The position numbers were made by a program, and so were the translations under genes. 64,000 nt of DNA from Osmia lignaria lignaria (Eukaryota > Arthropoda > Insecta > Hymenoptera > Megachilidae), in NCBI RefSeq assembly GCF_051020975.1, contig NW_027478160.1, forward strand, positions 13,228,001-13,292,000, in the 5' to 3' direction. Shown here in pieces: positions 24,275 to 35,544 of the stretch (its first letter is position 1; each line of letters starts with the position of its first letter). The notes beneath the pieces were generated by a model. The model did no database searches, was not told where the DNA came from, and saw only the letters and a program-made list of their open reading frames with translations.

Positions 24275-25348
24275 TTGCAGATATATCTCAAGGGAAGGGG
24301 CCTGACGGACATATTTCGAGATATTTCTTCTTCTTGTTGTTCTTCCTCTGCACAGCTAAGCTGGAAGTGGCATTTGCAGCTCGCAATAGTGCAGAGTTAT
24401 CTCAAAGAAAGGGGCCACGGTGTTTCTGTATCTCTATTATGTTGGTGCGGCTTCGGAACTTTTAAATATCTTGATATATCTCGAGAACTACGCATCTGAT
24501 CAAAAAATATCATACAACATAAAAAGTAGGAAACTTAATTCTCTACAAAAAAGGTCTCTTAACATTTTGCCATAGCTCGCTTCGTTTCCGAGATATTTGC
24601 AGATTTATCTCAAGGGAAGGGGCCTGACGGACATATTTCGAGATATTTCTTCTTCTTGTTGTTCTTCTTCTGCACAGCTAAGCTGGAACTGGCATTTGCG
24701 GCTCGCACTAGTGCAGAGTTATCTCAAAGAAAGGGGCCACGGTGTTTCTGTATCTCTATTATGTTGGTGCGGCTTCGGAACTTTTAAATATCTCGATGTA
24801 TCTCGAAAACTACGCTTCTGATCAAAAAATATCGTAGAACATAAATTGTAGGAAGCATAATTCTCTACAAAAAAGGTCTCTTAACATTTTGCCATAGCTC
24901 GCTTCGTTTCCGAGATATTTGCAGATATATCTCAAGGGAAGGGGCCTGACGGACATATTTCGAGATATTTCTTCTTCTTGTTGTTCTTCTTCTGCACAGC
25001 TAAGCTGGAAGTGGCATTTACAGCTCGCAATAGTGCAGAGTTATCTCAAAGAAAGGGGCCACGGTGTTTCTGTATCTCTATTATGTTGGTGCGGCTTCGG
25101 AACTTTTAAATATCTTGATATATCTCGAGAACTACGCATCTGATCAAAAAATATCATAGAACATAAAAAGTAGGAAACTTAATTCTCTACAAAAAAGGTC
25201 TCTTAACATTTTGCCATAGCTCGCTTCGTTTCCGAGATATTTGCAGATTTATCTCAAGGGAAGGGGCCTGACGGACATATTTCGAGATATTTCTTCTTCT
25301 TGTTGTTCTTCTTCTGCACAGCTAAGCTGGAAGTGGCATTTGCGGCTC

Positions 25349-25358
25349 GCACTAGTGC
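25349..25358 (+). repeat. 10-bp palindrome GCACTAGTGC in L-type monomers
   Basis: Monomers with the GCGGCTCGC variant carry GCACTAGTGC, a perfect 10-bp palindrome, where other monomers have GCAATAGTGC or GCAATCGTGC. This copy is a representative example. It marks the L class, for example at 4310, 12038, 25241, 32325 and 58729. Confidence 0.75.
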
Positions 25359-28300
25359 AGAGTTATCTCAAAGAAAGGGGCCACGGTGTTTCTGTATCCC
25401 TATTATGTTGGTGCGGCTTCGGAACTTTTAAATATCTCGATATATCTCGAAAACTACGCTTCTGATCAAAAAATATCATAGAACATAAATTGTAGGAAAC
25501 ATAATTCTCTACAAAAAACGTCTCTCAACATTTTGCCATAGCTCGCTTCGTTTCCGAGATATTTGCAGATTCAGCTCAAAGGAACTGGCCTGACGGACAT
25601 ATTTCGAGATATTTCTTCTTCTTGTTGTTCTTCCTCTGCACAGCTAAGCTGGAAGTGGCATTTGCAGCTCGCAATAGTGCAGAGTTATCTCAAAGAAAGG
25701 GGCCACGGTGTTTCTGTATCTCTATTATGTTGGTGCGGCTTCGGAACTTTTAAATATCTTGATATATCTCGAGAACTACGCATCTGATCAAAAAATATCA
25801 TACAACGTAAAAAGTAGGAAACTTAATTCTCTACAAAAAAGGTCTCTTAACATTTTGCCATAGCTCGCTTCGTTTCCGAGATATTTGCAGATTTATCTCA
25901 AGGGAAGGGGCCTGACGGACATATTTCGAGATATTTCTTCTTCTTGTTGTTCTTCTTCTGCACAGCTAAGCTGGAACTGGCATTTGCGGCTCGCACTAGT
26001 GCAGAGTTATCTCAAAGAAAGGGGCCACGGTGTTTCTGTATCTCTATTATGTTGGTGCGGCTTCGGAACTTTTAAATATCTCGATGTATCTCGAAAACTA
26101 CGCTTCTGATCAAAAAACATCATAGAACATAAATTGTAGGAAGCATAATTCTCTACAAAAAAGGTCTCTTAACATTTTGCCATAGCTCGCTTCGTTTCCG
26201 AGATATTTGCAGATATATCTCAAGGGAAGGGGCCTGACGGACATATTTCGAGATATTTCTTCTTCTTGTTGTTCTTCTTATGCACAGCTAAGCTGGAAGT
26301 GGCATTTGCGACTCGCACTAGTGCAGAGTTATCTCAAAGAAAGGGACCACGGTGTTTCTGTATCTCTATTATGTTGGTGCGGCTTCGGAACTTTTAAATA
26401 TCTCGATATATCTCGAAAACTACGCTTCTGATCAAAAAATATCATAGAACATAAATTGTAGGAAACATAATTCTCTATAAAAAACGTCTCTTAACATTTT
26501 GCCATAGCTCGCTTCGTTTCCGAGATATTTGCAGATTCAGCTCAAAGGAACTGGCCTGACGGACATATTTCGAGATATTTCTTCTTCTTGTTGTTCTTCC
26601 TCTGCACAGCTAAGCTGGAAGTGGCATTTGCAGCTCGCAATAGTGCAGAGTTATCTCAAAGAAAGGGGCCACGGTGTTTCTGTATCTCTATTATGTTGGT
26701 GCGGCTTCGGAACTTTTAAATATCTTGATATATCTCGAGAACTACGCATCTGATCAAAAAATATCATAGAACATAAAAAGTAGGAAACTTAATTCTCTAC
26801 AAAAAAGGTCTCTTAACATTTCGCCATAGCTCGCTTCGTTTCCGAGATATTTGCAGATTTATCTCAAGGGAAGGGGCCTGACGGACATATTTCGAGATAT
26901 TTCTTCTTCTTGTTGTCCTTCTTCTGCACAGCTAAGCTGGAAGTGGCATTTACAGCTCGCAATCGTGCAGAGTTATCTCAAAGAAAGGGGCCACGGTGTT
27001 TCTGTATCTCTATTATGTTGGTGCGGCTTCGGAACTTTTAAATATCTTGATATATCTCGAGAACTACGCATCTGATCAAAAAATATCATAGAACATAAAA
27101 AGTAGGAAACTTAATTCTCTACAAAAAAGGTCTCTTAACATTTTGCCATAGCTCGCTTCGTTTCCGAGATATTTGCAGATATATCTCAAGGGAAGGGGCC
27201 TGACGGACATATTTCGAGATATTTCTTCTTCTTGTTGTTCTTCTTCTGCACAGCTAAGCTGGAAGTGGCATTTACAGCTCGCAATAGTGCAGAGTTATCT
27301 CAAAGAAAGGGGCCACGGTGTTTCTGTATCTCTATTATGTTGGTGCGGCTTCGGAACTTTTAAATATCTTAATATATCTCGAGAACTACGCATCTGATCA
27401 AAAAATATCATAGAAGATAAAAAGTAGGAAACTTAATTCTCTACAAAAAAGGTCTCTTAACATTTTGCCATAGCTCGCTTCGTTTCCGAGATATTTGCAG
27501 ATTCAGCTCAAAGGAACTGGCCTGACGGACATATTTCGAGATATTTCTTCTTCTTGTTGTTCTTCCTCTGCACAGCTAAGCTGGAAGTGGCATTTGCAGC
27601 TCGCAATAGTGCAGAGTTATCTCAAAGAAAGGGGCCACGGTGTTTCTGTATCTCTATTATGTTGGTGCGGCTTCGGAACTTTTAAATATCTTGATATATC
27701 TCGAGAACTACGCATCTGATCAAAAAATATCATAGAACATAAAAAGTAGGAAACTTAATTCTCTACAAAAAAGGTCTCTTAACATTTTGCCATAGCTCGC
27801 TTCGTTTCCGAGATATTTGCAGATATATCTCAAGGGAAGGGGCCTGACGGACATATTTCGAGATATTTCTTCTTCTTGTTGTTCTTCTTCTGCACAGCTA
27901 AGCTGGAAGTGGCATTTACAGCTCGCAATAGTGCAGAGTTATCTCAAAGAAAGGGGCCACGGTGTTTCTGTATCTCTATTATGTTGGTGCGGCTTCGGAA
28001 CTTTTAAATATCTTAATATATCTCGAGAACTACGCATCTGATCAAAAAATATCATAGAAGATAGAAAGTAGGAAACTTAATTCTCTACAAAAAAGGTCTC
28101 TTAACATTTTGCCATAGCTCGCTTCGTTTCCGAGATATTTGCAGATTCAGCTCAAAGGAACTGGCCTGACGGACATATTTCGAGATATTTCTTCTTCTTG
28201 TTGTTCTTCCTCTGCACAGCTAAGCTGGAAGTGGCATTTGCAGCTCGCAATAGTGCAGAGTTATCTCAAAGAAAGGGGCCACGGTGTTTCTGTATCTCTA

Positions 28301-28460
28301 TAATGTTGGTGCGGCTTCGGAACTTTTAAATATCTTGATATATCTCGAGAACTACGCATCTGATCAAAAAATATCATACAACATAAAAAGTAGGAAACTT
28401 AATTCTCTACAAAAAAGGTCTCTTAACATTTTGCCATAGCTCGCTTCGTTTCCGAGATAT

Positions 28461-28782
28461 TTGCAGATTTATCTCAAGGGAAGGGGCCTGACGGACATAT
28501 TTCGAGATATTTCTTCTCCTTGTTGTTCTTCTTCTGCACAGCTAAGCTGGAACTGGCATTTGCGGCTCGCACTAGTGCAGAGTTATCTCAAAGAAAGGGG
28601 CCACGGAGTTTCTGTATCCCTATTATGTTGGTGCGGCTTCGGAACTTTTAAATATCTCGATATATCTCGAGAACTACGCATCTGATCAAAAAATATCATA
28701 GAACATAAAAAGTAGGAAACTTAATTCTCTACAAAAAAGGTCTCTTAACATTTTGCCATAGCTCGCTTTGTTTCCGAGATAT
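28461..28782 (+). repeat. Chimeric N/L' monomer (deletion type)
   Basis: The 5' part matches N monomers (GGAACTGGC, GCACTAGTGC). The 3' part matches the monomer that normally follows N (TATCCCTATT, CTCGATATATCTCGAGAAC). The next monomer, at 28783, is the one that normally follows that second class (GCTTTGTTTCC in its 5' flank). One monomer equivalent has been lost by in-register exchange between about 28560 and 28616. Confidence 0.75.
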
Positions 28783-29104
28783 TTGCAGATATATCTCAAG
28801 GGAAGGGGCCTGACGGACATATTTCGAGATATTTCTTCTTCTTGTTGTTCTTCTTCTGCACAGCTAAGCTGGAAGTGGCATTTACAGCTCGCAATAGTGC
28901 AGAGTTATCTCAAAGAAAGGGGCCACGGTGTTTCTGTATCTCTATTATGTTGGTGCGGCTTCGGAACTTTTAAATATCTTGATATATCTCGAGAACTACG
29001 CATCTGATCAAAAAATATCATAGAACATGAAAAGTAGGAAGCATAATTCTCTACAAAAAAGGTCTCTTAACATTTTGCCATAGCTCGCTTCGTTTCCGAG
29101 ATAT

Positions 29105-32100
29105 TTGCAGATATATCTCAAGGGAAGGGGCCTGACCGACATATTTCGAGATATTTCTTCTTCTTGTTGTTCTTCTTCTGCACAGCTAAGCTGGAAGTGG
29201 CATTTGCGGCTCGCACTAGTGCAGAGTTATCTCAAAGAAAGGGGCCACGGTGTTTCTGTATCCCTATTATGTTGGTGCGGCTTCGGAACTTTTAAATATC
29301 TCGATATATCTCGAAAACTACGCTTCTGATCAAAAAATATCATAGAACATAAATTGTAGGAAACATAATTCTCTATAAAAAACGTCTCTTAACATTTTGC
29401 CATAGCTCGCTTCATTTCCGAGATATTTGCAGATTCAGCTCAAAGGAACTGGCCTGACGGACATATTTCGAGATATTTCTTCTTCTTGTTGTTCTTCCTC
29501 TGCACAGCTAAGCTGGAAGTGGCATTTGCAGCTCGCAATAGTGCAGAGTTATCTCAAAGAAAGGGGCCACGGTGTTTCTGTATCTCTATTATGTTGGTGC
29601 GGCTTCGGAGCTTTTAAATATCTTGATATATCTCGAGAACTACGCATCTGATCAAAAAATATCATAGAACATAAAAAGTAGGAAACTTAATTCTCTACAA
29701 AAAAGGTCTCTTAACATTTTGCCATAGCTCGCTTCGTTTCCGAGATATTTGCAGATATATCTCAAGGGAAGGGGCCTGACGGACATATTTCGAGATATTT
29801 CTTCTTCTTGTTGTTCTTCTTCTGCACAGCTAAGCTGGAAGTGGCATTTACAGCTCGCAATAGTGCAGAGTTATCTCAAAGAAAGGGGCCACGGTGTTTC
29901 TGTATCTCTATTATGTTGGTGCGGCTTCGGAACTTTTAAGTATCTTAATATATCTCGAGAACTACGCATCTGATCAAAAAATATCATAGAAGATAGAAAG
30001 TAGGAAACTTAATTCTCTACAAAAAAGGTCTCTTAACATTTTGCCATAGCTCGCTTCGTTTCCGAGATATTTGCAGATTCAGCTCAAAGGAACTGGCCTG
30101 ACGGACATATTTCGAGATATTTCTTCTTCTTGTTGTTCTTCCTCTGCACAGCTAAGCTGGAAGTGGCATTTGCAGCTCGCAATAGTGCAGAGTTATCTCA
30201 AAGAAAGGGGCCACGGTGTTTCTGTATCTCTATTATGTTGGTGCGGCTTCGGAACTTTTAAATATCTTGATATATCTCGAGAACTACGCATATGATCAAA
30301 AAATATCATACAACATAAAAAGTAGGAAACTTAATTCTCTACAAAAAAGGTCTCTTAACATTTTGCCATAGCTCCCTTCGTTTCCGAGATATTTGCAGAT
30401 TTATCTCAAGGGAAGGGGCCTGACGGACATATTTCGAGATATTTCTTCTTCTTGTTGTTCTTCTTCTGCACAGCTAAGCTGGAACTGGCATTTGCGGCTC
30501 GCACTAGTGCAGAGTTATCTCAAAGAAAGGGGCCACGGTGTTTCTGTATCTCTATTATGTTGGTGCGGCTTCGGAACTTTTAAATATCTCGATGTATCTC
30601 GAAAACTACGCTTCTGATCAAAAAATATCATAGAACATAAATTGTAGGAAGCATAATTCTCTACAAAAAAGGTCTCTTAACATTTTGCCATAGCTCGCTT
30701 CGTTTCCGAGATATTTGCAGATATATCTCAAGGGAAGGGGCCTGACGGACATATTTCGAGATATTTCTTCTTCTTGTTGTTCTTCTTCTGCACAGCTAAG
30801 CTGGAAGTGGCATTTGCCGCTCGCACTGGTGCAGAGTTATCTCAAAGAAAGGGGCCACGGTGTTTCTGTATCCCTATTATGTTGGTGCGGCTTCGGAACT
30901 TTTAAATATCTCGATATATCTCGAGAACTACGCATCTGATCAAAAAATATCATAGAACATAAAAAGTAGGAAACTTAATTCTCTACAAAAAAGGTCTCTT
31001 AACATTTTGCCATAGCTCGCTTTGTTTCCGAGATATTTGCAGATATATCTCAAGGGAAGGGGCCTGACGGACATATTTCGAGATATTTCTTCTTCTTGTT
31101 GTTCTTCTTCTGCACAGCTAAGCTGGAAGTGGCATTTACAGCTCGCAATAGTGCAGAGTTATCTCAAAGAAAGGGGCCACGGTGTTTCTGTATCTCTATT
31201 ATGTTGGTGCGGCTTCGGAACTTTTAAATATCTTGATATATCTCGAGAACTACGCATCTGATCAAAAAATATCATAGAACATGAAAAGTAGGAAGCATAA
31301 TTCTCTACAAAAAAGGTCTCTTAACATTTTGCCATAGCTCGCTTCGTTTCCGAGATATTTGCAGATATATCTCAAGGGAAGGGGCCTGACCGACATATTT
31401 CGAGATATTTCTTCTTCTTGTTGTTCTTCTTCTGCACAGCTAAGCTGGAAGTGGCATTTGCGGCTCGCACTAGTGCAGAGTTATCTCAAAGAAAGGGGCC
31501 ACGGTGTTTCTGTATCCCTATTATGTTGGTGCGGCTTCGTAACTTTTAAATATCTCGATATATCTCGAAAACTACGCTTCTGATCAAAAAATATCATAGA
31601 ACATAAATTGTAGGAAACATAATTCTCTATAAAAAACGTCTCTTAACATTTTGCCATAGCTCGCTTCATTTCCGAGATATTTGCAGATTCAGCTCAAAGG
31701 AACTGGCCTGACGGACATATTTCGAGATATTTCTTCTTCTTGTTGTTCTTCCTCTGCACAGCTAAGCTGGAAGTGGCATTTGCAGCTCGCAATAGTGCAG
31801 AGTTATCTCAAAGAAAGGGGCCACGGTGTTTCTGTATCACTATTATGTTGGTGCGGCTTCGGAGCTTTTAAATATCTTGATATATCTCGAGAACTACGCA
31901 TCTGATCAAAAAATATCATAGAACATAAAAAGTAGGAAACTTAATTCTCTACAAAAAAGGTCTCTTAACATTTCGCCATAGCTCGCTTCGTTTCCGAGAT
32001 ATTTGCAGATTTATCTCAAGGGAAGGGGCCTGACGGACATATTTCGAGATATTTCTTCTTCTTGTTGTTCTTCTTCTGCACAGCTAAGCTGGAAGTGGCA

Positions 32101-32324
32101 TTTACAGCTCGCAATAGTGCAGAGTTATCTCAAAGAAAGGGGCCACGGTGTTTCTGTATCTCTATTATGTTGGTGCGGCTTCGGAACTTTTAAATATCTT
32201 GATATATCTCGAGAACTACGCATCTGATCAAAAAATATCATAGAACATGAAAAGTAGGAAGCATAATTCTCTACAAAAAAGGTCTCTTAACATTTTGCCA
32301 TAGCTCGCTTCGTTTCCGAGATAT
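29105..32324 (+). repeat. 10-mer higher-order repeat, copy 1 (3220 bp)
   Basis: The ten monomers start at 29105+322k. Markers in order: CTGACCGAC; CGGAGCTTTT; TAAGTATCTTAATA; Q; N (GATGTATC); TATCCC with an E end; GCTTTGTTTCC; CTTCGTAAC; TATCACTATT with CGGAGC; plain. Private changes include GCATATGATC near 30289 and GCTCCCTTCG near 30372. Confidence 0.92.
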
Positions 32325-35300
32325 TTGCAGATATATCTCAAGGGAAGGGGCCTGACCGACATATTTCGAGATATTTCTTCTTCTTGTTGTTCTTCTTCTG
32401 CACAGCTAAGCTGGAAGTGGCATTTGCGGCTCGCACTAGTGCAGAGTTATCTCAAAGAAAGGGGCCACGGTGTTTCTGTATCCCTATTATGTTGGTGCGG
32501 CTTCGGAACTTTTAAATATCTCGATATATCTCGAAAACTACGCTTCTGATCAAAAAATATCATAGAACATAAATTGTAGGAAACATAATTCTCTATAAAA
32601 AACGTCTCTTAACATTTTGCCATAGCTCGCTTCATTTCCGAGATATTTGCAGATTCAGCTCAAAGGAACTGGCCTGACGGACATATTTCGAGATATTTCT
32701 TCTTCTTGTTGTTCTTCCTCTGCACAGCTAAGCTGGAAGTGGCATTTGCAGCTCGCAATAGTGCAGAGTTATCTCAAAGAAAGGGGCCACGGTGTTTCTG
32801 TATCTCTATTATGTTGGTGCGGCTTCGGAGCTTTTAAATATCTTGATATATCTCGAGAACTACGCATCTGATCAAAAAATATCATAGAACATAAAAAGTA
32901 GGAAACTTAATTCTCTACAAAAAAGGTCTCTTAACATTTTGCCATAGCTCGCTTCGTTTCCGAGATATTTGCAGATATATCTCAAGGGAAGGGGCCTGAC
33001 GGACATATTTCGAGATATTTCTTCTTCTTGTTGTTCTTCTTCTGCACAGCTAAGCTGGAAGTGGCATTTACAGCTCGCAATAGTGCAGAGTTATCTCAAA
33101 GAAAGGGGCCACGGTGTTTCTGTATCTCTATTATGTTGGTGCGGCTTCGGAACTTTTAAGTATCTTAATATATCTCGAGAACTACGCATCTGATCAAAAA
33201 ATATCATAGAAGATAGAAAGTAGGAAACTTAATTCTCTACAAAAAAGGTCTCTTAACATTTTGCCATAGCTCGCTTCGTTTCCGAGATATTTGCAGATTC
33301 AGCTCAAAGGAACTGGCCTGACGGACATATTTCGAGATATTTCTTCTTCTTGTTGTTCTTCCTCTGCACAGCTAAGCTGGAAGTGGCATTTGCAGCTCGC
33401 AATAGTGCAGAGTTATCTCAAAGAAAGGGGCCACGGTGTTTCTGTATCTCTATTATGTTGGTGCGGCTTCGGAACTTTTAAATATCTTGATATATCTCGA
33501 GAACTACGCATCTGATCAAAAAATATCATACAACATAAAAAGTAGGAAACTTAATTCTCTACAAAAAAGGTCTCTTAACATTTTGCCATAGCTCGCTTCG
33601 TTTCCGAGATATTTGCAGATTTATCTCAAGGGAAGGGGCCTGACGGACATATTTCGAGATATTTCTTCTTCTTGTTGTTCTTCTTCTGCACAGCTAAGCT
33701 GGAACTGGCATTTGCGGCTCGCACTAGTGCAGAGTTATCTCAAAGAAAGGGGCCACGGTGTTTCTGTATCTCTATTATGTTGGTGCGGCTTCGGAACTTT
33801 TAAATATCTCGATGTATCTCGAAAACTACGCTTCTGATCAAAAAATATCATAGAACATAAATTGTAGGAAGCATAATTCTCTACAAAAAAGGTCTCTTAA
33901 CATTTTGCCATAGCTCGCTTCGTTTCCGAGATATTTGCAGATATATCTCAAGGGAAGGGGCCTGACGGACATATTTCGAGATATTTCTTCTTCTTGTTGT
34001 TCTTCTTCTGCACAGCTAAGCTGGAAGTGGCATTTGCGGCTCGCACTGGTGCAGAGTTATCTCAAAGAAAGGGGCCACGGTGTTTCTGTATCCCTATTAT
34101 GTTGGTGCGGCTTCGGAACTTTTAAATATCTCGATATATCTCGAGAACTACGCATCTGATCAAAAAATATCATAGAACATAAAAAGTAGGAAACTTAATT
34201 CTCTACAAAAAAGGTCTCTTAACATTTTGCCATAGCTCGCTTTGTTTCCGAGATATTTGCAGATATATCTCAAGGGAAGGGGCCTGAAGGACATATTTCG
34301 AGATATTTCTTCTTCTTGTTGTTCTTCTTCTGCACAGCTAAGCTGGAAGTGGCATTTACAGCTCGCAATAGTGCAGAGTTATCTCAAAGAAAGGGGCCAC
34401 GGTGTTTCTGTATCTCTATTATGTTGGTGCGGCTTCGGAACTTTTAAATATCTTGATATATCTCGAGAACTACGCATCTGATCAAAAAATATCATAGAAC
34501 ATGAAAAGTAGGAAGCATAATTCTCTACAAAAAAGGTCTCTTAACATTTTGCCATAGCTCGCTTCGTTTCCGAGATATTTGCAGATATATCTCAAGGGAA
34601 GGGGCCTGACCGACATATTTCGAGATATTTCTTCTTCTTGTTGTTCTTCTTCTGCACAGCTAAGCTGGAAGTGGCATTTGCGGCTCGCACTAGTGCAGAG
34701 TTATCTCAAAGAAAGGGGCCACGGTGTTTCTGTATCCCTATTATGTTGGTGCGGCTTCGTAACTTTTAAATATCTCGATATATCTCGAAAACTACGCTTC
34801 TGATCAAAAAATATCATAGAACATAAATTGTAGGAAACATAATTCTCTATAAAAAACGTCTCTTAACATTTTGCCATAGCTCGCTTCATTTCCGAGATAT
34901 TTGCAGATTCAGCTCAAAGGAACTGGCCTGACGGACATATTTCGAGATATTTCTTCTTCTTGTTGTTCTTCCTCTGCACAGCTAAGCTGGAAGTGGCATT
35001 TGCAGCTCGCAATAGTGCAGAGTTATCTCAAAGAAAGGGGCCACGGTGTTTCTGTATCACTATTATGTTGGTGCGGCTTCGGAGCTTTTAAATATCTTGA
35101 TATATCTCGAGAACTACGCATCTGATCAAAAAATATCATAGAACATAAAAAGTAGGAAACTTAATTCTCTACAAAAAAGGTCTCTTAACATTTCGCCATA
35201 GCTCGCTTCGTTTCCGAGATATTTGCAGATTTATCTCAAGGGAAGGGGCCTGACGGACATATTTCGAGATATTTCTTCTTCTTGTTGTTCTTCTTCTGCA

Positions 35301-35544
35301 CAGCTAAGCTGGAAGTGGCATTTACAGCTCGCAATAGTGCAGAGTTATCTCAAAGAAAGGGGCCACGGTGTTTCTGTATCTCTATTATGTTGGTGCGGCT
35401 TCGGAACTTTTAAATATCTTGATATATCTCGAGAACTACGCATCTGATCAAAAAATATCATAGAACATGAAAAGTAGGAAGCATAATTCTCTACAAAAAA
35501 GGTCTCTTAACATTTTGCCATAGCTCGCTTCGTTTCCGAGATAT
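32325..35544 (+). repeat. 10-mer higher-order repeat, copy 2 (3220 bp)
   Basis: All ten ordered markers of copy 1 recur 3220 bp later, for example CTTCGTAAC near 34758 and TATCACTATT near 35055. A private change is CTGAAGGAC near 34286. Confidence 0.93.

Larger units (their letters stand above)
22342..29104 (+). repeat. Transition zone between left and middle satellite domains
   Basis: A last P (22342), Qa (22664), S (22986), an L with TATTAGCAG (23308) and T (23630) precede the monomer with the 1-bp insertion (23952). After it the classes change: Qb (GAACTGG, GATATTTC), N (GGAACTGGC with CTCGATGTATC), NIS (CTTAATATATC) and plain monomers appear, while P, M, S, V and Qa no longer occur. A 644-bp NIS-Q pair is repeated at 27173 and 27817. 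The Q at 28139 has CTCTATAATG, a T-to-A change. Confidence 0.75.
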
